Shown here in pieces: positions 6,479 through 15,638 of a stretch of 64,000 bases of DNA. Position numbers and translations under genes: made by a program. Within the stretch, counting starts at the first letter, position 1. Each line of letters starts with the position of its first letter. The DNA is from DAOUBP01 sp034432655 (GTDB lineage Bacteria; Chloroflexota; Anaerolineae; CG2-30-64-16): positions 5,173 to 69,172 of the forward strand of contig DAOUBP010000127.1 in the NCBI GenBank assembly GCA_034432655.1, given 5' to 3'. A model generated the notes under the pieces. It did no database searches, was not told the DNA's origin, and saw only the letters and a program-made list of their open reading frames with translations.

Positions 6479-9400
6479 TCAGGTTTCGGCCAGGATCACG
6501 GGCTCCAGTTCGTGCCCGTTCAGTTTCAACGAGAGGGTCTGCGAGGTGTTGTCGGCACCCATGGAGATGCCATAGATAGTGTCGGCGGCCTCGATGGTGC
6601 CACGGTTGTGGGTGATCAGGATGAACTGCGTCTGGGCGCTCAACGCTTTCAGGGCATCGCGGAAGCGGCCCACGTTGGCTTCGTCCAGCGCAGCGTCTAC
6701 CTCATCCAGCACGCAGAAAGGGGTGGGTCGGGTCTTCAAGATGCTGAAGATCAGCGCGGCCGCGGTCAACGCGCGCTCACCCCCGGAAAGAAGGGCCAGG
6801 CCTTGTTCGCGCTTGCCCGGGGGCCGGGCGATGATCTCCACGCCGGTGGTGCTGGGGCTGTCCGGATCGGTCAGGGCCAGTTTCGCCGAGCCGCCGCCGA
6901 ACAGGTTGACGAACTCCTCCTTGAACTGGGCTGCTACCGCCTTGAAAGTCGCGAGAAACTGGCGTTCCATCACCCGTTCCAGCTCGGCGATCACTTCGTG
7001 CAGGGAGGCCACGGCCTGCTCCAGGTCGGCTGCCTGGGAGGTGAGGAAGTTGTAGCGGGCCTCCACCTCGTTGTATTCCTGCAGCGCGTCCAGGTTCACT
7101 GGCCCCAGGCGGGCGATCTGGGCGCGCAGGTTGCGCACATCGGCGTCAAGGCCCTCGGGCAGTTGCGCCACATTGGGCAGGCGGGTAACCATGCCGTTCA
7201 GGGGCAAGGGCAGCTGGCCATCGTCGAAGAGGTCTGAGGGGTCCTCCGGCCCTGCCAGTTCCACCAGTCCCAGCTCCTTTTCGATCTCGCGGCGGAGGTG
7301 CGCCACGTCGTCCAGCGCGCGCTGGAGGGTCAGCTGGGCCTGGCTTTGGCGCATCTGGGCGTGGCGGAGCTGTTCGCGCAGGTTGTGCTCTTGCGCTTCG
7401 GCCTGGCGCTGTTCGGCGTCCAGGGCAGTCAACCGCGCCTCGGCCGGTTCGATCAAGGCCTGCAAGGCGGCGATTTCCTGGCCCAGCCGGTCTGCGACGA
7501 CCGTTTGACGCTGGATGACCTGGCCGGCATCGGCCTGTTGGGCCTGCAAGGCGGTGAGACGCGCCTGCTTGGCAGCCAGTTCGCGCTCGCGCTCTGCCTG
7601 TGCTGCGCGCAGCTCACGGACGCGCGCCTCATGGCTCTCCAGCTGCCCCGCGCTGACCGCGGCCTCGGCCCGCAGTTGCGCCAGGTGGGCCAGCAGCTCA
7701 TCGGCCGACAGGTCGGCCATCTCCCGGCGCAGTGCCGCAACCTGTGCTTCGGCAGCTGCGGTTTGTCGGGCCAGGTCCGCAATGCTGGCGGTGAGCTCTT
7801 GCTCCCGCGCGGCCAGGGTGGTCGCGTCGTGGGCCAGGGTGCGCCGGCGCTCTTCGTGCCAGGCCTTGGCCTGCCGGCTGCGCTCCAGCGCGAGTTGCAG
7901 CCGGTTCTGCTCCGCCGTCAGCCGGCTCTGGGCCGTGGTCAGCTCCTCGCGACGGGCAGCCAGCGCGTTCAGCGTCGCGCGCGCCGCCTGCTGTTCCTGG
8001 CGAGCGGCCTGCACCCTGGCCTGGGCTGCAGCCACCTGTGCCCCCGCGGCCGCGATTTGAGAGGGCAGCTCGCGCAGTGCCCGGCTGCGCGCCAGCAGTC
8101 CGCCGTCCCGGGCCCGGCCCTCAGCACCGCCGGTGACGCTGCCGGTGGGGCGGACGATCTCTCCGTCCAGGGTGACCAGGGTGGCGGCGCCGGCCTGGCC
8201 GAGTAAGCGGCGGGCGGTGGCCAGGTCTTCGACGACCAGGGTGTGGTTCAGCGCCAGCTCGACCGCCGGCCGGATCAGCGGGTCGTAGCGGACCAGCTTG
8301 CTGGCCAGCCCGATCACCCCGGCCGCGCGTGGGACCTCAGCTGCGCGGCCCGGCCGCAAGGTGTCTAACGGCAAGAAGGTCGCCCGGCCAGCCCGGTTTT
8401 CTTTGAGGTAGGCCACGGCAGCCTCGGCATCTTCCCAGCGGCGGACAACCAGGTCCTGGATGCGGCCGCCGAGAGCAGCCTCAATCGCGCGTTCCAGCTC
8501 GGGCGGCACCTCGATCAGTTCGCCCAGAGTGCCGAGGATGCCGGATAACGCGGCCTCGGCGGTTGGGGCCTGCCCGCGCACGGCTGTCAGCACGGCGCGC
8601 ACGCCGGCGCTGAGGCCGGCGCCCTCGTCGCGTAACCGCGCCAGCATCTCTTGCTGGTCCTGCAGCCGAGCCAATCCGCGCTGCACAGCGGCCAGCTGCT
8701 CGGCGGCGCGCGCTTCGGCCTCTTGCGCAGCCGCCAAAGCCTGCCCTTGCTGCTGGCGCTCCTGTTCGACGGTTGTCAGCGCAGCGGCCAGTTCCCGGCC
8801 TTGCGCGGCCAGCGCCTGCAGCCGGGCCTCCAGATCGGCGATTTGCGCGGCCGCGGCCTGGGCAGCCTGTGCCTCGTCGGCATCGCCGCGCGCCAGCTCG
8901 GCACGGCGCTCCGCCAGCTGGTTCAAGCGAGATTCCTGCGCCGCCAGTTGGGTTTTGAGCGCCAGGACGGCTTCCTGGCCGCGCGCGATGGCTTGTGCCT
9001 GGGCTGCGCGCGCCTGCTCACGCGCGGCCAGGCTGTTTTGCGCCTCGGTGACCGCCGCCATCAGCGCCTGATGGCGTTCACGCGTGGCGGCCAGCTCGGC
9101 CTCTGCCGCAGCCAGGCGAAGACGGCCATCCTCCAGGATCGCCTGCAGGTGATCAATCTCGCGTTGTAACTCTCCGGCCTGCTCGCGCCACAGGCGCACC
9201 TGTTCCCCGCGCACCGCCAGCTCTCGCTGCACGACCTCGGCCTCCCGGTGGATGCGGCTGCTCTGGCTGTGCCATTCGCCGAGCTTCTCGCGCAGCTGAC
9301 CGCGCTCAGCCCGGCGCGCCGCCATGGCCGACACTACGGCGTCCAGCACCTCGGTCTGGGCGGCCACCACCTGGCCGGCCTCGTTCGCGGCGGTCCGGGC

Positions 9401-10132
9401 TGCGGCCACGGCGTGAACTGCCTGTCGCCAGCGATAACCGTACCAGGTGCGCAGATGGGCATCGAGATCGCGCTTGAGCTGTTGATACTCCTGCGCGCGG
9501 CGGGCCTGCCCTTTGAGGTAACGCAGCCGGGGGGTCAGCTCGTTGAGGATGTCGCGCGCCCGTGTCAGATTGGCCAGCGCCTCGGCCAGCTTCTGGGCCG
9601 CCTGTTCCCGCTTGGCCTGATGCACGGTGATGCCAGCCGCTTCTTCGAAGAGCCGGCGCCGTTCTTCGGGGCGTTGCGACAGCGCCTGGTCTATCAGCCC
9701 CTGGCCGATGATACTGTAGGTGCGCTCGCTGAGCCCGGAACTGCCCAGCAGCTCGGTGATGTCGCGCAGGCGCACGCGGTTGCCGTTGAGGTAGTATTCG
9801 TTCTCGCCCGAGCGATAGGCGCGGCGGGCGATCTCCACCTCGGCAAAGTCAATAGGCAGCCAGCCGGTGCTGTTATCGAGCACCAGGGACACCTGGGCCA
9901 TGCCCATGCGCGGCCGTTGTTCGCTGCCGGAGAAGATCATGTCCTCGGTGCGTTTGCCGCGCAAGGTGGTGTAGCTCTGTTCTCCCAGCACCCAGCGCAA
10001 CGCGTCAGCGACGTTGGACTTGCCGCTGCCGTTCGGGCCGACGATCGCGGTGATACCCGCGTCGAACACGAACTCCGTGCGCGTGGCGAAGGTTTTGTAG
10101 CCGTGCAGGGTCAGGCGCTTGAGATAACGCAC
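6479..10132 (-). CDS. smc: Chromosome segregation protein SMC
   Basis: The bacterial condensin ATPase (1217 residues). The head is split across the ends: Walker A GPNGSGKS at residues 32-39 with the Q-loop region after it, and at the C-terminus the ABC signature LLSGGERAL and Walker B FCVLDEVDAALDE. Two long Ala/Gln/Glu/Arg-rich coiled coils (about 170-500 and 670-1010) flank a hinge domain near 510-660 (GVIGLASKLVRYDP, then TGSVTGG). Length is normal for the family. The start codon is GTG at 10132 with GGGAG upstream. It lies 17 nt after prfB, so the two are almost certainly co-transcribed. scpA and scpB are not in the window. Confidence 0.97.
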   Translation of the reverse strand: MRYLKRLTLHGYKTFATRTEFVFDAGITAIVGPNGSGKSNVADALRWVLGEQSYTTLRGKRTEDMIFSGSEQRPRMGMAQVSLVLDNSTGWLPIDFAEVEIARRAYRSGENEYYLNGNRVRLRDITELLGSSGLSERTYSIIGQGLIDQALSQRPEERRRLFEEAAGITVHQAKREQAAQKLAEALANLTRARDILNELTPRLRYLKGQARRAQEYQQLKRDLDAHLRTWYGYRWRQAVHAVAAARTAANEAGQVVAAQTEVLDAVVSAMAARRAERGQLREKLGEWHSQSSRIHREAEVVQRELAVRGEQVRLWREQAGELQREIDHLQAILEDGRLRLAAAEAELAATRERHQALMAAVTEAQNSLAAREQARAAQAQAIARGQEAVLALKTQLAAQESRLNQLAERRAELARGDADEAQAAQAAAAQIADLEARLQALAAQGRELAAALTTVEQERQQQGQALAAAQEAEARAAEQLAAVQRGLARLQDQQEMLARLRDEGAGLSAGVRAVLTAVRGQAPTAEAALSGILGTLGELIEVPPELERAIEAALGGRIQDLVVRRWEDAEAAVAYLKENRAGRATFLPLDTLRPGRAAEVPRAAGVIGLASKLVRYDPLIRPAVELALNHTLVVEDLATARRLLGQAGAATLVTLDGEIVRPTGSVTGGAEGRARDGGLLARSRALRELPSQIAAAGAQVAAAQARVQAARQEQQAARATLNALAARREELTTAQSRLTAEQNRLQLALERSRQAKAWHEERRRTLAHDATTLAAREQELTASIADLARQTAAAEAQVAALRREMADLSADELLAHLAQLRAEAAVSAGQLESHEARVRELRAAQAERERELAAKQARLTALQAQQADAGQVIQRQTVVADRLGQEIAALQALIEPAEARLTALDAEQRQAEAQEHNLREQLRHAQMRQSQAQLTLQRALDDVAHLRREIEKELGLVELAGPEDPSDLFDDGQLPLPLNGMVTRLPNVAQLPEGLDADVRNLRAQIARLGPVNLDALQEYNEVEARYNFLTSQAADLEQAVASLHEVIAELERVMERQFLATFKAVAAQFKEEFVNLFGGGSAKLALTDPDSPSTTGVEIIARPPGKREQGLALLSGGERALTAAALIFSILKTRPTPFCVLDEVDAALDEANVGRFRDALKALSAQTQFILITHNRGTIEAADTIYGISMGADNTSQTLSLKLNGHELEPVILAET

Positions 10133-10149
10133 CGGAAAGGCTCCCGCGA

Positions 10150-11290
10150 TTACTGCTCTTTATCCCGGCCGTTGCCGTTGCTGTTCAGTTGCTCTTTGAG
10201 CCAGGCCTCGATGAAGAGGTCAATCTCGCCGTCCAGGACGGCCGTCGTGTTGCTGGTCTCAACTCCCGTGCGCAGGTCCTTGACCATCTGGTAGGGTTGG
10301 AGCACGTAGGAGCGGATCTGGTTGCCCCAGCCGGCCTCCACATGCTTGCCTTTCAGGCGGGCCTGTTCGGCCTCCAGCTTTTGCAGCTCGATGTCGAACA
10401 GCTTACCGCGCAGCACCTTCAGCGCCGATTCGCGGTTCTGCAGCTGGCTGCGTTCGTTCTGGCAGGTGACCACGATGCCGGTCGGGATATGAGTCAGGCG
10501 CACAGCCGTGGAGTTCTTTTGCATGTGCTGGCCGCCCGCGCCGCCCGAGCGATAGACGTCCATCTTGATGTCTTCGGGTTTGATCTCGATCTCGATGTCA
10601 TCTTCGAGCATCGGCACCACTTCGACCAGCGCAAAGGATGTGTGACGGCGGGCCGACGCATCGAAGGGGCTGATGCGGACCAGCCGGTGCACACCGCGCT
10701 CCGCCTTCAGGTAGCCGTACGCCCAGGGCCCTTCGACTTCGATGGTGACCGTTTTGACGCCCGCTTCTTCCCCTTCCAGCATGTCGGTGATGGTCGTCTG
10801 GTAACCGCGACGTTCTGCCCAGCGCAGGTACATGCGCATGAGCATTTGCGCCCAGTCCTGGGCTTCGGTCCCGCCCGCACCCGCGTGGATCGAAAGGATG
10901 GCGTTGTTGCGGTCGTAGGGGCCGCTCATGGCCAGCTGGAATTCCAGCTTGTCGTATTGCTGCGCGATCGCGTCTGCTTCGGCCGCGGCCTCAGCTGCCA
11001 GGGCAGCGTCGGCCGCCTCTTCGGCCAGCTCCAACATCGCCAGCGCGTCTTCGGCCTGTCCAGCCAGCCGGTCCCAGGTCTCCACCTGTTCGCGCAGGGC
11101 GGCCAGCTCCCGCATCACCGCCTTGGCGGCCTCCGGATCGTTCCAGATGTCGGCGCTGGCGGACTTCTCTTCTAGCCGGGCAATCTCAGCTTTCTTGCCC
11201 GGTATGTCAAAGACGCCTCCGCATGGCATCGATTTGCTCTTTGAGCAGCGCCAGCTTCTCCCGGATCTCGTCGGTTCGGATTTCGTCCAT
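10150..11290 (-). CDS. prfB: Peptide chain release factor 2, programmed +1 frameshift
   Basis: RF2 recognises UAA and UGA and releases the nascent chain. The gene is in two overlapping frames. ORF1 runs from the ATG at 11290 through 27 codons to CTT TGA (11212-11207). Shifting +1 gives DIPGKKAEIARLEE and continues to 10150, about 379 residues in all. After the shift the tripeptide anticodon SPF falls at about 207-209 and the catalytic GGQ (GAGGQHMQ) at about 252-254, almost exactly where E. coli RF2 has them. A Shine-Dalgarno-like GGAGG lies just before the CTT TGA C slippery site, as in the classical autoregulated prfB. High RF2 would terminate at UGA, low RF2 would allow shifting. Confidence 0.96.
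11203..11222 (-). promoter_or_regulatory. prfB +1 frameshift signal
   Basis: On the minus strand GGAGG (11220-11216) is followed after three bases by CTT TGA C (11212-11206). The CTT at the P site, in-frame UGA and following C are the conserved elements of RF2 recoding, and the internal Shine-Dalgarno is at the correct short spacing. Confidence 0.93.
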
Positions 11291-11292
11291 AA

Positions 11293-11370
11293 TTCGTGAT
11301 TACCTCGTCTCTGTTACATGCGGCGTTCTGCGTGCTGCGTGAATTCGTGATTCGTTGATTCGCCGATTCG
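11293..11370. repeat. degenerate ATTCGTG-type short repeats between ftsY and prfB
   Basis: The 80-bp gap contains ATTCGTGATT at 11292-11301 and again ATTCGTGATTCGTTGATTCGCCGATTCG at 11342-11369, plus GCGTTCTGCGTGCTGCGTG between them. The units are imperfect 7-9 mers. No gene or clear terminator is seen. Confidence 0.45.
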
Positions 11371-12318
11371 CTACCCCAAAATCCCGTCTACAAACGCTTT
11401 GGGATCGAACTCCGCAAAATCGTCGGCCTTTTCGCCGGTGCCCACGAAGCGGACGGGCAACCCCAGCTCTTGCTCAATGGCGAACACGATGCCGCCCTTG
11501 GCCGTGCCGTCCAGCTTGGTCAGGATGATGCCTGTGACCTGCACCGAGTCCTTGAAGTGTTTGGCCTGGCTGATGGCGTTCTGGCCGGTAGTGGCATCCA
11601 GCACCAGCAGCGTCTCGTGGGGCGCATCGTGCACCTGGCGCGCGCAGACGGCCCGCACCTTTTCCAGCTCTTTCATCAGGTTGTACTTGGTGTGCAGCCG
11701 GCCGGCCGTGTCCACGATGAGCAGGTCGGCCTTGCGGCTTTCCTGGCTGGCCCGGATGGCGTCGAACACCACGGCGCCCGGGTCAGCGCCCGGCGCCTGG
11801 GCGATCACCTCCACCCCAACCCGCTCGCCCCAGATTTTGAGCTGGTCAATGGCCGCCGCGCGGAAGGTGTCGGCCGCGGCCAGCACCACCTTCTTGCCGC
11901 GTGCTTTGTAGTATTTCGCCAGCTTGGCGATGCTGGTCGTCTTGCCGGAACCGTTGACCCCCACGATCAGCACCACGGTAAGCAGCCGCGGCTCATCGAG
12001 GTTGGTCAAAGGCGGATGGTTCAGCAGTTGGACCAGCTCGTCTTTCAAGGCTGCGCGCACTTCGTCCAGGCGCTTAAGCTTTTGGGCCTGCACCCGGCGA
12101 CGCAACCGTTCGACGACCGCCGTGGCAGTGTTGATCCCCAGGTCGGCCTGGATCAACAGCTCCTCCAGCTCATCCCAGGTGTCGTCGGTGATCTCGCTGG
12201 CCTGAAACAAGGCGTTGATCCGGCCGAACAACCCCTGGCGGGTCTTGGCCAGGCTGGCCTGGATTTTGGCATCATCTTCGGCCTGCTGGGCCGGTGTTTT
12301 GCGGAAAAGGCCGAACAA
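11371..12318 (-). CDS. ftsY: Signal recognition particle receptor FtsY
   Basis: The SRP GTPase receptor that delivers ribosomes making membrane proteins to the translocon. The N-terminal helical domain is short (residues 1-100, no long acidic A domain), followed by the NG domain: G1 GVNGSGKTT at 120-128, DTFRAAA at 150-156, G3 DTAGR at 203-207, G4 TKLD at 267-270 and C-terminal GTGEKADDF. Length 315 residues is normal for a receptor without the A domain. The start appears to be TTG at 12318, with AGGAG eight nt upstream. It has its own promoter (12400-12427) and heads the ftsY-prfB-smc run. Confidence 0.95.
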   Translation of the reverse strand: MFGLFRKTPAQQAEDDAKIQASLAKTRQGLFGRINALFQASEITDDTWDELEELLIQADLGINTATAVVERLRRRVQAQKLKRLDEVRAALKDELVQLLNHPPLTNLDEPRLLTVVLIVGVNGSGKTTSIAKLAKYYKARGKKVVLAAADTFRAAAIDQLKIWGERVGVEVIAQAPGADPGAVVFDAIRASQESRKADLLIVDTAGRLHTKYNLMKELEKVRAVCARQVHDAPHETLLVLDATTGQNAISQAKHFKDSVQVTGIILTKLDGTAKGGIVFAIEQELGLPVRFVGTGEKADDFAEFDPKAFVDGILG

Positions 12319-12345
12319 ACTTCACACTCCTGCTTTTCTTCGCTA

Positions 12346-12377
12346 CGCTAAAAACCCCAGGCCGAGAGCGGCTGGGG
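12346..12377 (-). terminator. terminator-like hairpin in the ftsY leader (attenuator candidate)
   Basis: Minus strand: CCCCAG, CCG, loop CTCT, CGG, bulged C, CTGGGG (12376-12354), followed at once by GTTTTTAGCG. This has the form of an intrinsic terminator, but it lies between a good promoter (-10 at 12405-12400) and the ftsY start codon at 12318. It could attenuate ftsY transcription. Confidence 0.6.
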
Positions 12378-12399
12378 TTATCGCTGCAAACTAAAATAC

Positions 12400-12427
12400 A
12401 TTATACATGACCCTGGTTGAATGCCAA
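12400..12427 (-). promoter_or_regulatory. ftsY promoter (TTGGCA-N16-TATAAT)
   Basis: On the minus strand TTGGCA at 12427-12422 and a perfect TATAAT at 12405-12400, separated by 16 nt, about 80 nt upstream of the ftsY start codon. Confidence 0.7.
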
Positions 12428-12510
12428 AGTGATCGGGGTGACGGCACAGGGCGCGTCGGTGCAGGCCGGATTTGCCAGGGTCGTCGTGACTTCCGGTCGC
12501 CCGGCCTCTT

Positions 12511-12540
12511 TTGTCTTTTACGGGCTGCCGGTGGTATCAT
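12511..12540 (+). promoter_or_regulatory. rnc promoter (TTGTCT-N18-TATCAT)
   Basis: TTGTCT at 12511-12516 and TATCAT at 12535-12540, 40 nt upstream of the rnc ATG. Each box differs from consensus by one or two bases. Confidence 0.5.
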
Positions 12541-12580
12541 TTGTCTCCAACGCTAAAAGGAGCTTCGCTAGAGGGGTTTC

Positions 12581-13306
12581 ATGCCTGAGGAACTCGCGCT
12601 TGTTCAAGAATTCGCCGCGCGCAATGGGTTGTCGTTCGAGGACTGGTCACTGCTGCGGACTGCCCTGACGCATCGTTCGTACCTCAACGAGCATCCCGAC
12701 CTGGACTGGGATGATAACGAGCGGTTGGAGTACCTGGGCGATGCTGTGCTGGACTTTCTGCTGGCGGAGTTCTTGTTCCAGCGTTTTCCGGCTGCACCGG
12801 AGGGCGAATTGACCGGCTTGCGTGCGGCTCTGGTGCGCCGTGAGACCCTGGCGCGGCTGGCCAGGGGCATGGGCCTCGGTCAAGCGCTGTTCATGGGGCA
12901 CGGCGAGGTGGAGACCGGCGGTCGCGAGCGGCATGCGACCTTGTGTGCCGCATTCGAAGCGGTGATCGGCGCGCTGTACCTCGATCAGGGGCTGGAAGGG
13001 GTGCGCCAATGGGTGTTGCCCCTGATGGAACGTGAGTTGGCCCTGGCGCGCACCGAGGTGGCCGATAAAGATCCCAAGAGCCGGTTGCAGGAAAAGGCTC
13101 AGGGCCTGTTGGGTGTCACGCCGCGCTATCGCACCGTGCGCGCTGAGGGCCCGGACCACGCCAAAACCTTCACCGTGGAAGTGACCATCGGCGATGCCGT
13201 CTGTGGCGTGGGCCAGGGCCCCAACAAGCAACAGGCCGCGCAACAGGCCGCGCTGGATGCGCTGGCGCATCTGAACGAGTGGATGCAGCCGGAGCCTGCC
13301 CTCTAA
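12581..13306 (+). CDS. rnc: Ribonuclease III
   Basis: The double-strand RNA endonuclease that processes rRNA precursors and structured mRNAs. The 241-residue protein has an N-terminal RNase III domain with the signature NERLEYLGDAVL (residues 46-57, containing the catalytic acidic residues) and GAAFEAVIGALYLD-like helix (AAFEAVIGALYLD) further on, then a C-terminal double-strand RNA-binding domain at about 164-235 (DPKSRLQEKAQG to KQQAAQQAALDAL). The ATG at 12581 is preceded by GAGGGG. Its TAA stop (13304-13306) overlaps the stop of the convergent glycosyltransferase gene. Confidence 0.96.
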   Translation: MPEELALVQEFAARNGLSFEDWSLLRTALTHRSYLNEHPDLDWDDNERLEYLGDAVLDFLLAEFLFQRFPAAPEGELTGLRAALVRRETLARLARGMGLGQALFMGHGEVETGGRERHATLCAAFEAVIGALYLDQGLEGVRQWVLPLMERELALARTEVADKDPKSRLQEKAQGLLGVTPRYRTVRAEGPDHAKTFTVEVTIGDAVCGVGQGPNKQQAAQQAALDALAHLNEWMQPEPAL

Positions 13307-14517
13307 TCAATCCGGATCCCATCCTTCAACAGCCGGTTCAAAAGGGAGAGCTGGGTATCCATCCGCCGCTGCCGCGTGCTGGCCCCTTGTACGGCTGCCT
13401 CCCAAACGAGGTCAGCCACCCGATAAGCGGCCTCTGGCCGGCCCAGGCGTTTGGCGCAGGCCGCGCGCTCCTTCAGCTCCGCAGCGTTATTGTCCAGCCA
13501 GTGGAACAGGTGGACCAGCGCGTCCACCGCGTCTGTGGCCAGCAGGCCGGCGCCGCCCTCCACCACGTACTCAGCGTTGCCGGTTTCCTGGCCAGGGATC
13601 GCCTCGGCGATCAGCAACGGCAGCCCGGCTGCCAGCGACTCGCTGACGATCAGCCCGCCCGCCTTACAGACGATCAGGTCGGCCGCCAGCATTAGGGTCG
13701 GCATGTCGGAGACATAGCCGTGTACATGGGCCGGCTGGTGCCACTGGGTCTCTGCCCAACGCCGCTGGAGCCCTTCATCGCCGCCCGCCACCAATACCAG
13801 CTCCAGCGGCAGGCCACAGTGGTTCAGCACGTGGGCGATGGGCTCCAGGTTCTTCACCCGTTTGCTGCCCGCAATCAAGACGACATAACGATCCTGACGA
13901 AAGCCCAGCTCGGCCCGCAGCGCAGCCTTGTCTACCTGTCTGGCCAGGGCAGGGTTTACCGGCAGGCCGGTGACCTCCAGCCGGTCGGACGGCAATCCGC
14001 TCTCCAACGCTTTCTTCAAAACAGCCACCGTCGGCACCAGGCACTTGTCCACATCGTCGTTGAACCAGAGGCTATGGACCGTCACCAGGTCGGTCACCAC
14101 CGTCAACACCGGGATGTATTTGCCGGAAAGCGCGAAGTAGGCGGCCAGTGGCGCCTGGTACAGGGGATAGGTGGAGACGATGGCGTCCGGCTGATAGCGC
14201 TGTACCACATTGCGCATGGTGAAGTAGAGCAGCGCGATAAGCGCTTGCTCGGCCAGGCTGACCGGCAGCATCCCGTCGCTCGCCTCGTAGCCGAGCCTGT
14301 AGAGCTCCGGCACCTCTTTCACCCAGCGGTCATAGTCTCCCTGGGCCCGGCGCAGGAGGGCAGGGGCACCGCGCTCCTGGAGCGGGTTAAGCACGGTTAC
14401 CTGGCACGCGCCGCCGTAGCGCTCGGCCAACGCCTGGGCAATCGCGTTGGCGGCCGCCCGATGTCCGAAGCCGGCATCTGCGGTCAGGATCAGAATCCTG
14501 GCGGGTTCATTCATCAC
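13303..14517 (-). CDS. MGDG synthase-type glycosyltransferase (GT28-like)
   Basis: A 404-residue GT-B glycosyltransferase resembling monogalactosyl- and monoglucosyl-diacylglycerol synthases, which add a sugar from UDP-sugar to diacylglycerol at the membrane surface. Visible features: N-terminal TADAGFGHRAAANAIAQAL (acceptor-side motif), IVSTYPLYQAP, and the nucleotide-sugar region VCKAGGLIVSESLAAGLPLL with IPGQETGNAEYV, the MurG/MGD signature. A role in glycolipid synthesis is the likely call; the sugar is unknown. The start is either GTG at 14517 or ATG at 14514, both overlapping the stop of the upstream gene, so translation is coupled. Its TAG stop (13303-13305) overlaps the rnc stop. Confidence 0.82.
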   Translation of the reverse strand: MMNEPARILILTADAGFGHRAAANAIAQALAERYGGACQVTVLNPLQERGAPALLRRAQGDYDRWVKEVPELYRLGYEASDGMLPVSLAEQALIALLYFTMRNVVQRYQPDAIVSTYPLYQAPLAAYFALSGKYIPVLTVVTDLVTVHSLWFNDDVDKCLVPTVAVLKKALESGLPSDRLEVTGLPVNPALARQVDKAALRAELGFRQDRYVVLIAGSKRVKNLEPIAHVLNHCGLPLELVLVAGGDEGLQRRWAETQWHQPAHVHGYVSDMPTLMLAADLIVCKAGGLIVSESLAAGLPLLIAEAIPGQETGNAEYVVEGGAGLLATDAVDALVHLFHWLDNNAAELKERAACAKRLGRPEAAYRVADLVWEAAVQGASTRQRRMDTQLSLLNRLLKDGIRID

Positions 14518-15635
14518 AGGTCCTTTTCGTAGATCCGATGTTTCTTGTAGATCTTCCCGCCCATCGTCTCGGTGTCGGCCAGGGTCAGGACGTGCTCTTC
14601 CATCTGCACCAGGTCGGCGTGTTCAAAATTGCCGGCCTGAATCGTCTTCTCCATCTCGACGTACAGGATGGCGTTGACGCCCAGGCCGCGATAGGGGGCC
14701 AGGATGCCTGCGCCGTTCAGGTTGATCCATTTGGTGCGTTTGAATTCGCGCAGGATCCAGAACCAACCGAACGGCCAGAGGCGGCCCCGTGCCCGGCGGA
14801 TCCCCTCCGAGATGTCTGGGAAGCCAAACAGGAAGCCCGCGATCACATCGCCCTTCATCACCAGTTTGATCAGCTTCGGGTCGGCGATGGCCAGCAGCCG
14901 CTCGCCGATCACTTTGCCCTCCCACTCGGTGACGGGGTTGAACTCCCAGTTCTCGATGAAGGTCTCGTTATAGGTTTTGACGATGGCCGGGATCCAGGCG
15001 CGCAGCTCTTTCTTGCTGGAGAAGGTCTTGATGGTGAACCCACGCCGCTCCTTCATTTTCTCAGCGATCGCCACCACTCGTTCTGGCAGGCGCGTCTTTC
15101 CCGACAGATAGGCGGAGAGGAAATCGCGCTGGCGGCGATAGCCGGCCGCCTCGATCAGGTCGGCATAGTAGGCGTAGTTGTAGGGGATGCCCACGGCCGG
15201 TCGGTGCTCGAAGCCTTCCACCAGGACTCCGATACCGTCTCCTTGCAGGAACCCTTTTGTGCCGACTATTTTGTTGAGGCCGCGACCGCGCGCCCAGGCC
15301 TCGATCTCGTTGAAGAGGGCGAGGGCAGCCTCGGGGTCGTTTTCCGCGTCGAACAGGTAGAAGAAGGCGGTGTGGCTGCCCCAGTGCTGATTGTAGTGGC
15401 GGTTCTCCAGCACGGCGATGCGGCCCACCGGCCGGCCAGCGCGCTCGGCCAGGAAGAAGTCGGCGTCGGAATGCTCGTAGAAAGGATAACGCTTGCGGTC
15501 CATCATCAGCTTGATGTCGTCCACTAACGGCGGCACCCACTGGGGACACGAAGCGTAGAGCCGGAACGGCAGCTCGATGAAGCGCTGGACATCCCGTCGT
15601 GAAGATGTATCTAGCTTGCGGATTTGCAACGACAT
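14514..15635 (-). CDS. GNAT-fold N-acyltransferase-like protein
   Basis: A 373-residue protein that looks like two GNAT halves. The N-terminal half includes ADFFLAERAGRPVGRIAVLENRHYNQHWG and FYLFDAENDPEAALALFNEIEAWARGRGLNKIVG, typical of the acyl-CoA acyltransferase fold. The C-terminal half has GVIAGFLFGFPD-like strands (VIAGFLFGFPDIS) and GILAPYRGLGVNAILYVEME, resembling an acetyl-CoA loop. The acceptor is unknown. It starts 4 nt after the DegV-like stop with GAGGTG upstream and overlaps the glycosyltransferase start, so the three genes form a coupled minus-strand operon, possibly linked to lipid metabolism (inference from the fatty-acid-binding and glycolipid neighbours). Confidence 0.7.
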   Translation of the reverse strand: MSLQIRKLDTSSRRDVQRFIELPFRLYASCPQWVPPLVDDIKLMMDRKRYPFYEHSDADFFLAERAGRPVGRIAVLENRHYNQHWGSHTAFFYLFDAENDPEAALALFNEIEAWARGRGLNKIVGTKGFLQGDGIGVLVEGFEHRPAVGIPYNYAYYADLIEAAGYRRQRDFLSAYLSGKTRLPERVVAIAEKMKERRGFTIKTFSSKKELRAWIPAIVKTYNETFIENWEFNPVTEWEGKVIGERLLAIADPKLIKLVMKGDVIAGFLFGFPDISEGIRRARGRLWPFGWFWILREFKRTKWINLNGAGILAPYRGLGVNAILYVEMEKTIQAGNFEHADLVQMEEHVLTLADTETMGGKIYKKHRIYEKDL

Positions 15636-15638
15636 CTT

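Noticed and set aside
6512..10294. Long plus-strand ORFs antisense to smc
   Set aside because: They are the usual antisense open frames of GC-rich coiled-coil genes, low in complexity and without ribosome sites.
10150..11229. Truncated prfB or pseudogene starting at MPCGGVF
   Set aside because: The apparent truncation is explained by the +1 frameshift site; both frames together give a normal RF2.
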